From the NCBI GenBank assembly GCA_003162555.1, contig PMNQ01000190.1, positions 2,518 through 17,340 on the forward strand: a DNA stretch of 14,823 nucleotides, in the 5' to 3' direction. The DNA comes from Gammaproteobacteria bacterium. Its GTDB lineage: Bacteria > Pseudomonadota > Gammaproteobacteria > Steroidobacterales > Steroidobacteraceae. Within the stretch, counting starts at the first letter, position 1. Each line of letters starts with the position of its first letter. Shown here one piece after another: positions 6,686-13,701 of the stretch. The position numbers and the translations under genes were made by a program. The notes beneath the pieces are model-generated. The model did not search any database. It was not told where the DNA came from and was given only the letters and a program-made list of their open reading frames with translations.

Positions 6686-8118
6686 GGTGTGTAGGTCAGT
6701 TTGGGATTGTTGACGGGAGAATCTTCAAAGCCGCCGCCCAACGCGCGCTGCAGGGCGATATCCGCGGACAGGGCAGCGGCGTCCAGCTGCACCAACGCGT
6801 CGCGCTGCAGCAGCAGCGCGTATTGCGCACTGAGCTGCGGGCGCAGGTCCGTGATTCCCTGGCGCACGCGGGCGGCCGCGCTCTGTTCGAAATGACTTGC
6901 GGAATCGATTTGAGCAAGCTGCTGCGTGCGTTCGGAGGCGGCCTGCTCGCCGGCGACCACGTCGCTCGCTACCTCGCGCGCCGCGCCGATGATGGTTTCG
7001 TTGTAGGTCGCGATGGCGGCATTGATCTCGGAGTCCGCGATCTTGAGCTGCGCGGTGCGCTGCCCGTTGTCGAACAAGGGCAGGTGGATCGCGATGCCGA
7101 TCTGCGGATTCGCGCTGCCCGCCTGCAAGAGCTTTCCGAGTTCGATGCTCTGCAGTCCCGCCAGCGCATGCAGTGAAATATCAGGGTAGAACTGCGCCGC
7201 CGCGACGTGACGCCGGCGCTGCGCGGCTTCAACGCGCGCGCGGCTGGCAGCAATATCCGGTCGCCGCGCCAGCAGGTCCATGCCGACACCCTCGGGCAGG
7301 GCGGAGGGTAGCTGCGGCAGCGGCTTCGCATCAAGCTGCGGCAATTGCGCCACTGCGTGTCCGGTCAGCGCCGCGAGCGCAACCAGCCGCAGCTGCGCGG
7401 AGCCCGCGAGGCTCGCCTGCTGTTGCCGCGCGGCGGCGAGATCCCCATTGGACCTGGCTTGCTCGTCCGCACTGTCGAGCTCGGCGCGATAGCGCGCGCC
7501 GTCGATGGCGGCGACCTGCGCCAGCGCGTCGACGCGCTGCTGGACGAGCGCGAGGCGGGCCTGGTCCGCCTGCCAGCCAAAATAGGTGTCGACCACTGCG
7601 CCCGAGAGCACCAGCGCTGCCGCGTTGCGCTCGGCGGCGGCCGCGTGCGCCTCGCTGGTGGCGGCCTCGACGCTGGCGCGCTGCTTGCCCCACCAGTCGA
7701 AGGTGTAGCTGGCCGCGAGGCCGAGGTCGGCCTGGTTGTACCAGTTATTGATCATTAGGCGCTCTGGCGAAAACAGGCCATTGTCGCTGAGCCGCTGCCG
7801 CGCGAGCTGCGCGCTCGCGTCCACATGTGCGCCGACCGCGGCGGCCGTGACACGCACCGATTCGCGCGCGCTGTCGAAACGCGCATGCGCGGCGGCTAGC
7901 GTGGGGCTGTCGGCGAGCGCGGTTTCAACCAGCTGGTTGAGCGTCGGATCCTGGTAACGCTGCCACCAGTGCGATTCCGGCCATTGCCCGCCAGAGGGCA
8001 GCGTCGTGCCGGCGAGCGGCACGGCGTTCAGCATGGCAGGCGCCGTAGCTGGTTTCACGGCTGCACAGCCGACAATGATGCTGCTGGCCAGCGCCAGCGC
8101 CGTCTGACCAGGCTTCAT
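6682..8118 (-). CDS. Outer-membrane efflux lipoprotein, NodT/OprM family
   Basis: TolC-like trimeric channel of 478 aa, normal for the NodT family of outer-membrane factors. Residues 1-17 form a lipoprotein signal with lipobox IVGC and lipidated Cys18. Family segments seen: SYTFDWWGKQRASVEAATSE (first helical repeat), LPEGVGMDLLARRPDIAASR and RVEAAQRRRHVAAAQFYPDI (second repeat entry), then LPLFDNGQRTAQLKIAD. These match the two duplicated outer-membrane-efflux domains. ATG 8118 overlaps the marR stop as ATGA, and its TGA overlaps emrA ATG in the same way, so translation is probably coupled through the operon. Encoding a dedicated channel with the EmrAB pair means the system does not depend on a chromosomal tolC elsewhere. 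The exported compounds cannot be read from the sequence. Confidence 0.92.
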   Translation of the reverse strand: MKPGQTALALASSIIVGCAAVKPATAPAMLNAVPLAGTTLPSGGQWPESHWWQRYQDPTLNQLVETALADSPTLAAAHARFDSARESVRVTAAAVGAHVDASAQLARQRLSDNGLFSPERLMINNWYNQADLGLAASYTFDWWGKQRASVEAATSEAHAAAAERNAAALVLSGAVVDTYFGWQADQARLALVQQRVDALAQVAAIDGARYRAELDSADEQARSNGDLAAARQQQASLAGSAQLRLVALAALTGHAVAQLPQLDAKPLPQLPSALPEGVGMDLLARRPDIAASRARVEAAQRRRHVAAAQFYPDISLHALAGLQSIELGKLLQAGSANPQIGIAIHLPLFDNGQRTAQLKIADSEINAAIATYNETIIGAAREVASDVVAGEQAASERTQQLAQIDSASHFEQSAAARVRQGITDLRPQLSAQYALLLQRDALVQLDAAALSADIALQRALGGGFEDSPVNNPKLTYTP

Positions 8119-8639
8119 GCCTGTTCGCCTTTGCCCGCCGGAGGATTGTCCAGCATGAGTTGGCCGAAGAGTTTCTTCAGGTAGCCGAGCAGGCGCGTTT
8201 TCTCGGCGTCGGAAAATTCACCGTACAGCTCGCGCGTGTAGCTGAACATGCGCGGCAGCACTTCCTGCACCAGTTCCTCGCCCTGCGGCGTGATCTTGAT
8301 GTCCATGCGCCGGCGATCCTGATCGCTGAGCACGCGCGTGATCAGGCCGCGCGCGACCAGCGCATCGCCGATGCGGGTCATGGTGGCCGGGCTGTGTGCC
8401 AGGCTCGCGCACAGATCGCTCGGGCCAGCCACGCCATCCGGAGCGGAGTACACCGACAGCAGCGTGCGGAATTCAACGTCGGTCAGCTCATAGGGGCTGA
8501 TGACTTCATCGATGTGCGCCGACAGGGCGCGTCCCAGCAGAATGATGACCCGGCTCAGCAGCGCTTCCGTGACGGGCATGGCCGGCAGGCGCTTGGCCAC
8601 CCGGCGCATGTTCTGCTCAATGATTGCGAGTCGATCCAC
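8115..8639 (-). CDS. MarR-family transcriptional repressor of the efflux operon
   Basis: Dimeric winged-helix regulator of 174 aa from the preferred start. Seen: helices up to LTDVEFRTLLSVY (about residues 53-65), the recognition helix region SPATMTRIGDALVARGLITR, and the wing SDQDRRRMDIKITPQG with its typical Asp-Arg-Arg, followed by the C-terminal dimer helices. I chose GTG 8639 because AAGG lies 7 nt upstream. A TTG 15 nt further up (8654) lies next to that Shine-Dalgarno and has none of its own. Being first in the operon, with a dyad over its own promoter, it is probably an autorepressor released by a small-molecule ligand, in the manner of EmrR/MprA. The ligand is unknown. It lies head to head with the sugar operon, 141 bp apart. 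Confidence 0.9.
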   Translation of the reverse strand: MDRLAIIEQNMRRVAKRLPAMPVTEALLSRVIILLGRALSAHIDEVISPYELTDVEFRTLLSVYSAPDGVAGPSDLCASLAHSPATMTRIGDALVARGLITRVLSDQDRRRMDIKITPQGEELVQEVLPRMFSYTRELYGEFSDAEKTRLLGYLKKLFGQLMLDNPPAGKGEQA

Positions 8640-8646
8640 GGGAATA

Positions 8647-8650
8647 CCTT
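8647..8650 (-). promoter_or_regulatory. Ribosome binding site that decides the marR start
   Basis: AAGG on the minus strand, 7 nt before GTG 8639. It favours the GTG over the TTG at 8654, which lacks a Shine-Dalgarno. Confidence 0.55.
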
Positions 8651-8673
8651 GCAACAGAAATTACCAATCGCGA

Positions 8674-8695
8674 AATATTTTACTGCGGAAATATT
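8674..8695. promoter_or_regulatory. Inverted repeat over the -10 box, candidate MarR operator
   Basis: AATATTT (8674-8680) and AAATATT (8689-8695) are perfect inverted 7-bp arms around an 8-bp centre. The 22-bp dyad covers the whole -10 box and much of the spacer of the marR promoter, where a bound dimer would block RNA polymerase. Size and AT-rich arms fit MarR-family operators. GAAATATT also occurs as a direct repeat (8672, 8688; period 16). The assignment to this MarR is inferred from position. Confidence 0.6.
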
Positions 8696-8705
8696 AGCTT
8701 GTAAA
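8677..8705 (-). promoter_or_regulatory. Sigma-70-type promoter of the marR-efflux operon
   Basis: On the minus strand, a -35 box TTTACA (8700-8705, 5 of 6 to consensus) and a -10 box TAAAAT (8677-8682, 5 of 6) are separated by exactly 17 bp. Transcription would start near 8670, giving a leader of about 31 nt before GTG 8639. This is the clearest promoter in the window. Confidence 0.7.
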
Positions 8706-8767
8706 GCACCACGGCGGGCAGGGCACGCGGACAGCATCTGGCCTGCCGCGCTGCCGCAGCACTGGCC

Positions 8768-8773
8768 TATCAT
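8768..8773 (+). promoter_or_regulatory. Possible -10 box of a leaderless sugar-porter transcript
   Basis: TATCAT (5 of 6 to TATAAT) ends 7 nt before ATG 8781, so initiation would fall at or next to the start codon. No matching -35 box is visible, and no spaced Shine-Dalgarno precedes the ATG. The rest of 8655-8780 holds the marR promoter and, on this strand, no LacI-type palindrome that I can see. Confidence 0.3.
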
Positions 8774-8780
8774 GTGAAGA

Positions 8781-10169
8781 ATGAGTACGACTGGTTCGTC
8801 ATCAGCCTTGAGTGGCCGCGTGTTCTTCTGGTCTCTGACCTCGGCGCTTGCCGGCTTCCTGTTCGGCTTCGACACGGTCGTCATCTCGGGCGCCGAGCAG
8901 CGGATCCAGGAGCTATGGCAATTGACGCCAGGCGTGCACGGTTTCGCCATTGCCTCGGCGCTTTACGGTACCGTACTCGGAGCGATCCTCGGCGGCATAC
9001 CGACCGATCGTTTCGGGCGCAAGCCCACGCTGTTCGGCATTGGACTGCTCTATATCGTTTCGGCACTGGGCTCGGCGCTTGCGAGTGACGTGCAGCTGTT
9101 CATCATCGCGCGATTCATCGGCGGTCTCGGCATCGGCATATCGACGGTGGTCGCGCCGCTTTACATCTCCGAGATCGCACCCGCGAAGCATCGCGGCCTG
9201 CTCGCTGGCATGTTCCAGTTCAACATCGTGTTCGGCATCGTGGTCGCGTACCTCTCGAACGCTTTGCTGACGGGCATTGGGCCCGATGCCTGGCGCTGGA
9301 TGCTCGGCGTCGCAGCCGTTCCCTCGCTGGTCTACGCCTGCTTCTGCCTTGGATTGCCGGAGAGCCCGCGCTGGCTGCTCGGCAAGGGACGAGACCCGCA
9401 GGCGCTGGACATACTCAGCTCGCTGCACGGTGGGGCAGCGGCGCTGGAGGAAATTGCGCAGATCCGTGCCAGCCTCAATGCCGCGCCGGCGGCCTCCCGA
9501 TGGCGTGAAGTGTTTGGACCGCGGCTCCGGTTCGTGTTGCTGTTTGCCATCGGCATCGCGTTCTTCCAGCAGATCACCGGAATAAACGCGATCTTCTACT
9601 ATCTGCCCACCATCTTTGCGCAGGCCGGCGGGGGCCTGTCCACGGCATTCGGGCGGTCAGTGGTGGTTGGCCTGGTTAATCTCGGCATGACTTTCGTGGC
9701 GATCTGGCTCATCGACCGGATCGGACGCCGGCCGTTGCTGATCTTCGGCGTGTCGGGCATGGCCGTGGCGCTGCTGACAATCAGCTGGGCCTTCCATGCC
9801 GCAACTGCAACAGGCGGCGCGGCGCCGGTCGTCAACGCGCCGCTGGTGCTGTGCGCGATCATCGGCTTCGTCGCCTGCTTCGCGATCTCGCTGGGCCCGG
9901 TCATGTGGGTGATGCTGGCGGAGATTTTCCCGAACGAGCAGCGCGCTGCGGCCATCTCGCTGGTCGGATTCTGGAATTCGCTGGTGAGCGCCACGGTCAC
10001 AATGATCTTTCCATGGGAGCTACATCATGGTTTCGGCCCGGCCGGCACCTTCCTCGGCTACGGCCTGATGGCGCTGGCCGGACTGCTATTCTTCGTGGTC
10101 TGGACGCCCGAGACCAAGGGCAAGACGCTCGAAGAGCTGGAAGGCGCACTGATGCGGACGGCTGACTGA
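8781..10169 (+). CDS. MFS sugar:proton symporter (sugar porter family)
   Basis: Inner-membrane sugar importer of 462 aa with 12 predicted helices, related to XylE/GalP. Family motifs seen: GFLFGFDTVVISGAE in helix 1 (residues 25-39), DRFGRK in the 2-3 loop (76-81), RFIGGLGIGI and APLYISEIAP (111-134), PESPRWLLGKGR (193-204), QQITGINAIFYY (263-274) with the two glutamines and Asn269 that bind sugar in XylE, DRIGRR (312-317), and PETKGKT at the C-terminus (443-449). ATG 8781 is the best start, but no spaced Shine-Dalgarno precedes it. It is the first gene of a three-gene operon; its TGA overlaps the LacI-type ATG by one base. With a cytoplasmic GH1 enzyme downstream, the substrate may be a beta-linked disaccharide or glucoside, though family members usually carry monosaccharides. 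Confidence 0.92.
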   Translation: MSTTGSSSALSGRVFFWSLTSALAGFLFGFDTVVISGAEQRIQELWQLTPGVHGFAIASALYGTVLGAILGGIPTDRFGRKPTLFGIGLLYIVSALGSALASDVQLFIIARFIGGLGIGISTVVAPLYISEIAPAKHRGLLAGMFQFNIVFGIVVAYLSNALLTGIGPDAWRWMLGVAAVPSLVYACFCLGLPESPRWLLGKGRDPQALDILSSLHGGAAALEEIAQIRASLNAAPAASRWREVFGPRLRFVLLFAIGIAFFQQITGINAIFYYLPTIFAQAGGGLSTAFGRSVVVGLVNLGMTFVAIWLIDRIGRRPLLIFGVSGMAVALLTISWAFHAATATGGAAPVVNAPLVLCAIIGFVACFAISLGPVMWVMLAEIFPNEQRAAAISLVGFWNSLVSATVTMIFPWELHHGFGPAGTFLGYGLMALAGLLFFVVWTPETKGKTLEELEGALMRTAD

Positions 10170-11233
10170 TGAAAAAACAGAAATCAAAGGCCATTCCTCC
10201 GCCGGTGCGTGGCAAGCGCGGTCCGCGGCCGCGCAATTCGGTGACGCTGAAGATGGTGGCGCGCGAAGCCGGCGTCTCGGCCAGCACCGCCTCGCGCATC
10301 ATCAATCGCACCGTGAACGTGAGCGACGAATTGCGCCTGGCTGTCGAAGCGGCGATTGCGAAATTCAACTTCCGGCCCAATGCCGCGGCGCGCGGACTGG
10401 CGCTCGGCAAGACGCTGACCATCGGCGTGGTCAGCCAGGCGATGGACAGCCCGTTCTACGGCGAGGGCCTGCGCGGCATCGAACACCGCTTGCAGCAGCG
10501 CGGCTACGCGCCGTTGTTCATGAGCGGCAACTGGCAGGAAAAAGAAGAAATCCGCTGCATGGAGGAACTCATCAACCGCGGCGTAGACGGCATCATCATG
10601 TTCGCAGGGTGCCTCGGCGATGCTGCACTGAAAGCCTACGCCCGCAAGGTGCCGATTGTCGTGACCGGACGCCTGCTGCGCGCCAAGGGTCTGGTCAGCA
10701 TGCAGGTCGATGATCGCAACGGTGCGATGGTGGCCATGCGTCATCTGCTCGACCTGGGCCACCGGCGCATCGCATTCGTGTCGGGCTTCGAGAATCATCC
10801 GGACGCCAACGAGCGCTTGTCCGGCTACAGGAGTGCGCTGGCGGCGGCAGGCATCGCATTCGATCCGCAGCTGGTCGTGCCCGGCGATTTCCACGAAGAA
10901 GGCGGCATGCAGGCCGTGTACCAGCTGATGGATGCGAATATCCCCTTCACCGCGATGTTCTGCGTCAACGACCAGACGGCCTATGGCGCCTGCCTGGCGC
11001 TGTTCCGCAAAGGCATGCGCGTGCCGGATGACGTGTCGGTCATCGGTTTTGACGACCTGCCTTCATCGACCTATCGCGTGCCACCGCTGACGAGCGTGCG
11101 CCAGTCCGTGCAGCAGCTCGGCGATTGCTCGGCGGAAGCGATCTTGCAGCTGATCGCGGGACGCCGGCCGCAGATCACATTGCCGCCGGTCGAACTCGTG
11201 GTGCGCGAATCGACCAGTCGCGTCGCCCGCTAG
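10169..11233 (+). CDS. LacI/GalR-family transcriptional regulator
   Basis: Sugar-responsive DNA-binding regulator of 354 aa. After a basic, proline-rich tail (1-24) comes the helix-turn-helix VTLKMVAREAGVSASTASRI (25-44), then the hinge RPNAAARGLALG (69-80), which inserts in the minor groove in this family. The rest is a periplasmic-binding-protein-like sensor: TIGVVSQAMDSPFYGEGLRG, NRGVDGIIMFAG, DDRNGAMVAMRHLLDLGHRR, MFCVNDQTAYGAC and VSVIGFDDLPSSTYRVPPLT, all typical. It begins on the last base of the porter stop (TGATG), so it is coupled to the transporter, and lies 7 nt before the GH1 gene. It probably controls this operon in response to the imported sugar or a breakdown product; the operator is not evident. 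Confidence 0.93.
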   Translation: MKKQKSKAIPPPVRGKRGPRPRNSVTLKMVAREAGVSASTASRIINRTVNVSDELRLAVEAAIAKFNFRPNAAARGLALGKTLTIGVVSQAMDSPFYGEGLRGIEHRLQQRGYAPLFMSGNWQEKEEIRCMEELINRGVDGIIMFAGCLGDAALKAYARKVPIVVTGRLLRAKGLVSMQVDDRNGAMVAMRHLLDLGHRRIAFVSGFENHPDANERLSGYRSALAAAGIAFDPQLVVPGDFHEEGGMQAVYQLMDANIPFTAMFCVNDQTAYGACLALFRKGMRVPDDVSVIGFDDLPSSTYRVPPLTSVRQSVQQLGDCSAEAILQLIAGRRPQITLPPVELVVRESTSRVAR

Positions 11234-11240
11234 CCCATCA

Positions 11241-12614
11241 ATGAACGACGTGAGATCCATGGAGGTCCTGCCGCGGCGTTTTCCGCCGGGCTTCGTCTGG
11301 GGCGTTGCCAGCAGCGCCTACCAGATCGAGGGCGCTGCGACCGCGGACGGCAAGGGTGAATCGGTGTGGGACGAATTCTGCCGGCGCCCGGGCGTCATCG
11401 CCGATGGCAGCAGCGGTGCGGTGGCCTGTGACCACTACCACCGCATGGAAACGGATCTCGACCTGCTCACCGAGCTGGCGGTTGGCGCATACCGGTTTTC
11501 CATTTCATGGCCGCGCATCCAGCCGAACGGGTCGGGCGCACTGAACGAGGCGGGCCTGGCATTCTACGAGCGGCTGGTCGACGGACTGCTGCGCCGGAAC
11601 ATCAAACCCTACGTGACGCTGTATCACTGGGATCTGCCCTCAGCGCTGCAGCATGAGCAGGGCGGATGGGCCGCGCGCGACACGGCGTATCGATTCAGGG
11701 ACTACGCCGCGATCGTGGCACGGCGGTTGGGCGATAGAGTGGCTTCGTTCGCCACACACAATGAACCCTGGGTCACCGCCACGCTCGGGCACGAATTCGG
11801 CCTGTTCGCGCCGGGCGTGAAGAATCGCGCCATCGCGAGCCAGGTGTCGCATCACTGCCTGCTGAGCCACGGGCTCGCCTCGCAGGCGATCCGCGCCGTG
11901 CGCAGCGAAGTTCCGGTCGGCATCGTGCTGAATCTCTCGCCGGTCACGCAGGCGACGCAGTCCGGGCCCGATGTGGCGCAGGCGGCGCTCGAAGATGGCC
12001 TGCTGGTGCGCTGGTACATGGACGCGCTGCTGAAGGGCAATTATCCCGCCGATGTGCTCAGGCATCTCGGGGCTGACGCGCCGCGCGTCGAGCCCGGCGA
12101 TCTGCAGCTGATAGCGCAGCCGCTCGATTTTCTTGGCGTCAACTATTACTACCCGACCGTGGCACACGCGGGGAAGCCCGCGACACCAGCGGCGCCCGGT
12201 GCGCCGATCACCGACATGGGCTGGGAAGTGGCGCCGGCCGGACTGACTGGACTCCTGCTGCGGCTGGCGCGCGATTACCGCCTGCCACCGCTCCTGATCA
12301 CCGAGAACGGCGCGGCCTACCGCGATCGCCTCGAGAACGGCCGCATCGAAGACGAGGCGCGGCGCCAGTACCTCGAGTCGCACGTGCGCGCCGCTGCCGA
12401 TGCCATCGAGAGCGGCGTCGACCTGCGCGGTTATTTCGTCTGGTCGCTGCTCGACAATTTCGAATGGGCTTCCGGTTTCGAGAAGCGTTTCGGACTGTAT
12501 TACGTGGACTACGCCACGCAGGCGCGCATCGCAAAGCGCAGCGCCGGCTGGTACGCGGGGCTGCTGCGCGCCTTCAACGCCGCAGCCGCTGCGGTGCGAG
12601 TTGCACGGCCTTGA
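11241..12614 (+). CDS. GH1 beta-glucosidase (cytoplasmic)
   Basis: Retaining beta-glycosidase of 457 aa, with the typical (beta/alpha)8 barrel length for family 1. Seen: RFPPGFVWGVASSAYQIEGA near the N-terminus, YRFSISWPRIQPNG, YVTLYHWDLPSALQ, THNEPW with Glu175 as acid/base, FLGVNYYYP, ITENGAAY with Glu355 as nucleophile, and LLDNFEWASGFEKRFGLYY. Both catalytic glutamates are present. No signal peptide, so it would cleave sugar after import, releasing glucose or a related hexose. The start is uncertain: ATG 11241 follows the LacI-type stop by 7 nt without a clear Shine-Dalgarno, and ATG 11259 is an alternative that also keeps the family start. The last 41 bp overlap the 3' end of the opposing flavoenzyme gene. 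Exact substrate (cellobiose, other beta-glucosides or galactosides) cannot be told. Confidence 0.95.
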   Translation: MNDVRSMEVLPRRFPPGFVWGVASSAYQIEGAATADGKGESVWDEFCRRPGVIADGSSGAVACDHYHRMETDLDLLTELAVGAYRFSISWPRIQPNGSGALNEAGLAFYERLVDGLLRRNIKPYVTLYHWDLPSALQHEQGGWAARDTAYRFRDYAAIVARRLGDRVASFATHNEPWVTATLGHEFGLFAPGVKNRAIASQVSHHCLLSHGLASQAIRAVRSEVPVGIVLNLSPVTQATQSGPDVAQAALEDGLLVRWYMDALLKGNYPADVLRHLGADAPRVEPGDLQLIAQPLDFLGVNYYYPTVAHAGKPATPAAPGAPITDMGWEVAPAGLTGLLLRLARDYRLPPLLITENGAAYRDRLENGRIEDEARRQYLESHVRAAADAIESGVDLRGYFVWSLLDNFEWASGFEKRFGLYYVDYATQARIAKRSAGWYAGLLRAFNAAAAAVRVARP

Positions 12615-13701
12615 GCTGCTGCGCGGCCAGCGCCGCCGGCAACGGTCGGCCGAGAATTTCTGCGGCCGCCAGCGCGCCCAGCGCGGCCGCTGTCTGGATC
12701 CCGTAGCCGCCGAGTCCTGCGTGCCAGTAGAACCCGGGCGTTGCGGCATCAAACCCTGACACCGGGTCGCGATCCGGACCGAACACGCGCAGGCCCGTCC
12801 ACGAGCGCAGCACGCGCTGCACCGGAAAATCGATCATTTGCTCGATGCGATCCACGGCGGTGGCGACATCCAGGTCATCCGGTTGCGCATCAACGGGCGG
12901 CGAGGGCACTTCTTCGCCGAGCGAGCCGAGCAGGCGACCGGCGTCTGGCTTGAAATAGAACTGCTCGTCGGCGTCGGCGACCATCGGCCAGCTCGCCGCG
13001 TCGATACCCGCGGGCGCATCGAAGATGAAAGCCGTGCGCCGGTGCGGCACCAGTCCGAGCGGTGCGACGCCGGCGAGCGCGGCGAGCTCGTCGGCCCAGG
13101 CGCCGGCAGCGTCGACAACAACGTCGGCCTGCAATTCAAAATTCGGCCCGCACACGCGCCAGCGTAGACCTTCGCGCGTGATCGAGGCGACTTCGTGGCC
13201 GCTCAGCCAGCGCGCGCCGTGCGCGCGGGCGCCACGCAGGAATCCCTGCAGGAGCGCTTCGACATCGAGATCCCAGGCGTTCGCATCGAGCATTGCCCAA
13301 TCGAAAGCCGCCGCGCGCAGCACCGGCACCAGCTCGCGGGCTTCTGGCGTGTTCATGCGGCGCGTGGTGAGGCCCGCAGCGCCGGCTTCGCGCTCATATT
13401 GCGTCAGCGCCGCCAGCTGTGCGTTGCGGCCGATCATCAGGTAACCGCGCTCGCGCAGCAGTGGCGTAGCAGCGAAGCCCGCCGGCGGCGCATCGAGGAA
13501 CGATTGTCCAGCGAGTGTCAGTTGTTGCACCAGACGGCTGCAGTAATTGGGCGAGTAGAGCGCGGCCGAACGACCGGTGCTGTGATAACCCGCGTGTGAT
13601 TCGCGCTCCAGCAGCGTGACGCGCGCATGCGGAGCCAGATGGAAGGCGACCGACGCGCCGGCCATGCCGCCACCGACTATGCAGACGTCGACCGGCTCCA
13701 C
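12574..13701 (-). CDS. FAD-dependent D-amino-acid dehydrogenase, DauA (D-arginine dehydrogenase)-like
   Basis: Flavoenzyme of 375 aa in the DAO/glycine oxidase superfamily; it would oxidise an amino acid to an imino acid that hydrolyses to a keto acid. Seen: dinucleotide fold IVGGGMAGASVAF with LLERE (8-34), the lid region GYHSTGRSAALY (38-49), PVLRAAAFDWAMLDANAWDLD, PLGLVPHRRTAFIFDAPAGI, FYFKPDAGRLLGS and GGYGIQTAAALG at the C-terminus. From memory, Pseudomonas DauA aligns without gaps at the N-terminus. There its pocket residues His48 and Glu87 correspond to Leu48 and Tyr87 here, while Tyr53 is kept, so D-arginine specificity is doubtful. The start is GTG 13701, directly after the ureohydrolase TAA, with no space between. 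The pairing suggests a shared guanidino or D-amino-acid pathway. The 3' end overlaps the GH1 gene. Confidence 0.88.
   Translation of the reverse strand: MEPVDVCIVGGGMAGASVAFHLAPHARVTLLERESHAGYHSTGRSAALYSPNYCSRLVQQLTLAGQSFLDAPPAGFAATPLLRERGYLMIGRNAQLAALTQYEREAGAAGLTTRRMNTPEARELVPVLRAAAFDWAMLDANAWDLDVEALLQGFLRGARAHGARWLSGHEVASITREGLRWRVCGPNFELQADVVVDAAGAWADELAALAGVAPLGLVPHRRTAFIFDAPAGIDAASWPMVADADEQFYFKPDAGRLLGSLGEEVPSPPVDAQPDDLDVATAVDRIEQMIDFPVQRVLRSWTGLRVFGPDRDPVSGFDAATPGFYWHAGLGGYGIQTAAALGALAAAEILGRPLPAALAAQQLKAVQLAPQRLRR

Noticed and set aside
4454..6694. A 746-codon open frame on the plus strand, opposite emrA and emrB
   Set aside because: It is antisense to two strongly supported genes, is rich in His/Arg/Gln as expected for GC-rich complementary frames, and shows no domain or Shine-Dalgarno.
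8640..8654. TTG 8654 as the marR start
   Set aside because: It has no Shine-Dalgarno and sits against the AAGG that serves GTG 8639.
8738..8768. Direct repeat CTGGCCT at 8738 and 8762 as a LacI-type operator
   Set aside because: The copies are direct, not inverted, lack the central CG of LacI-family operators, and 7-bp repeats are expected by chance here.
11640..12752. A 370-codon minus-strand frame opposite the GH1 gene
   Set aside because: Antisense shadow; the GH1 reading has both catalytic glutamates and full family motifs.
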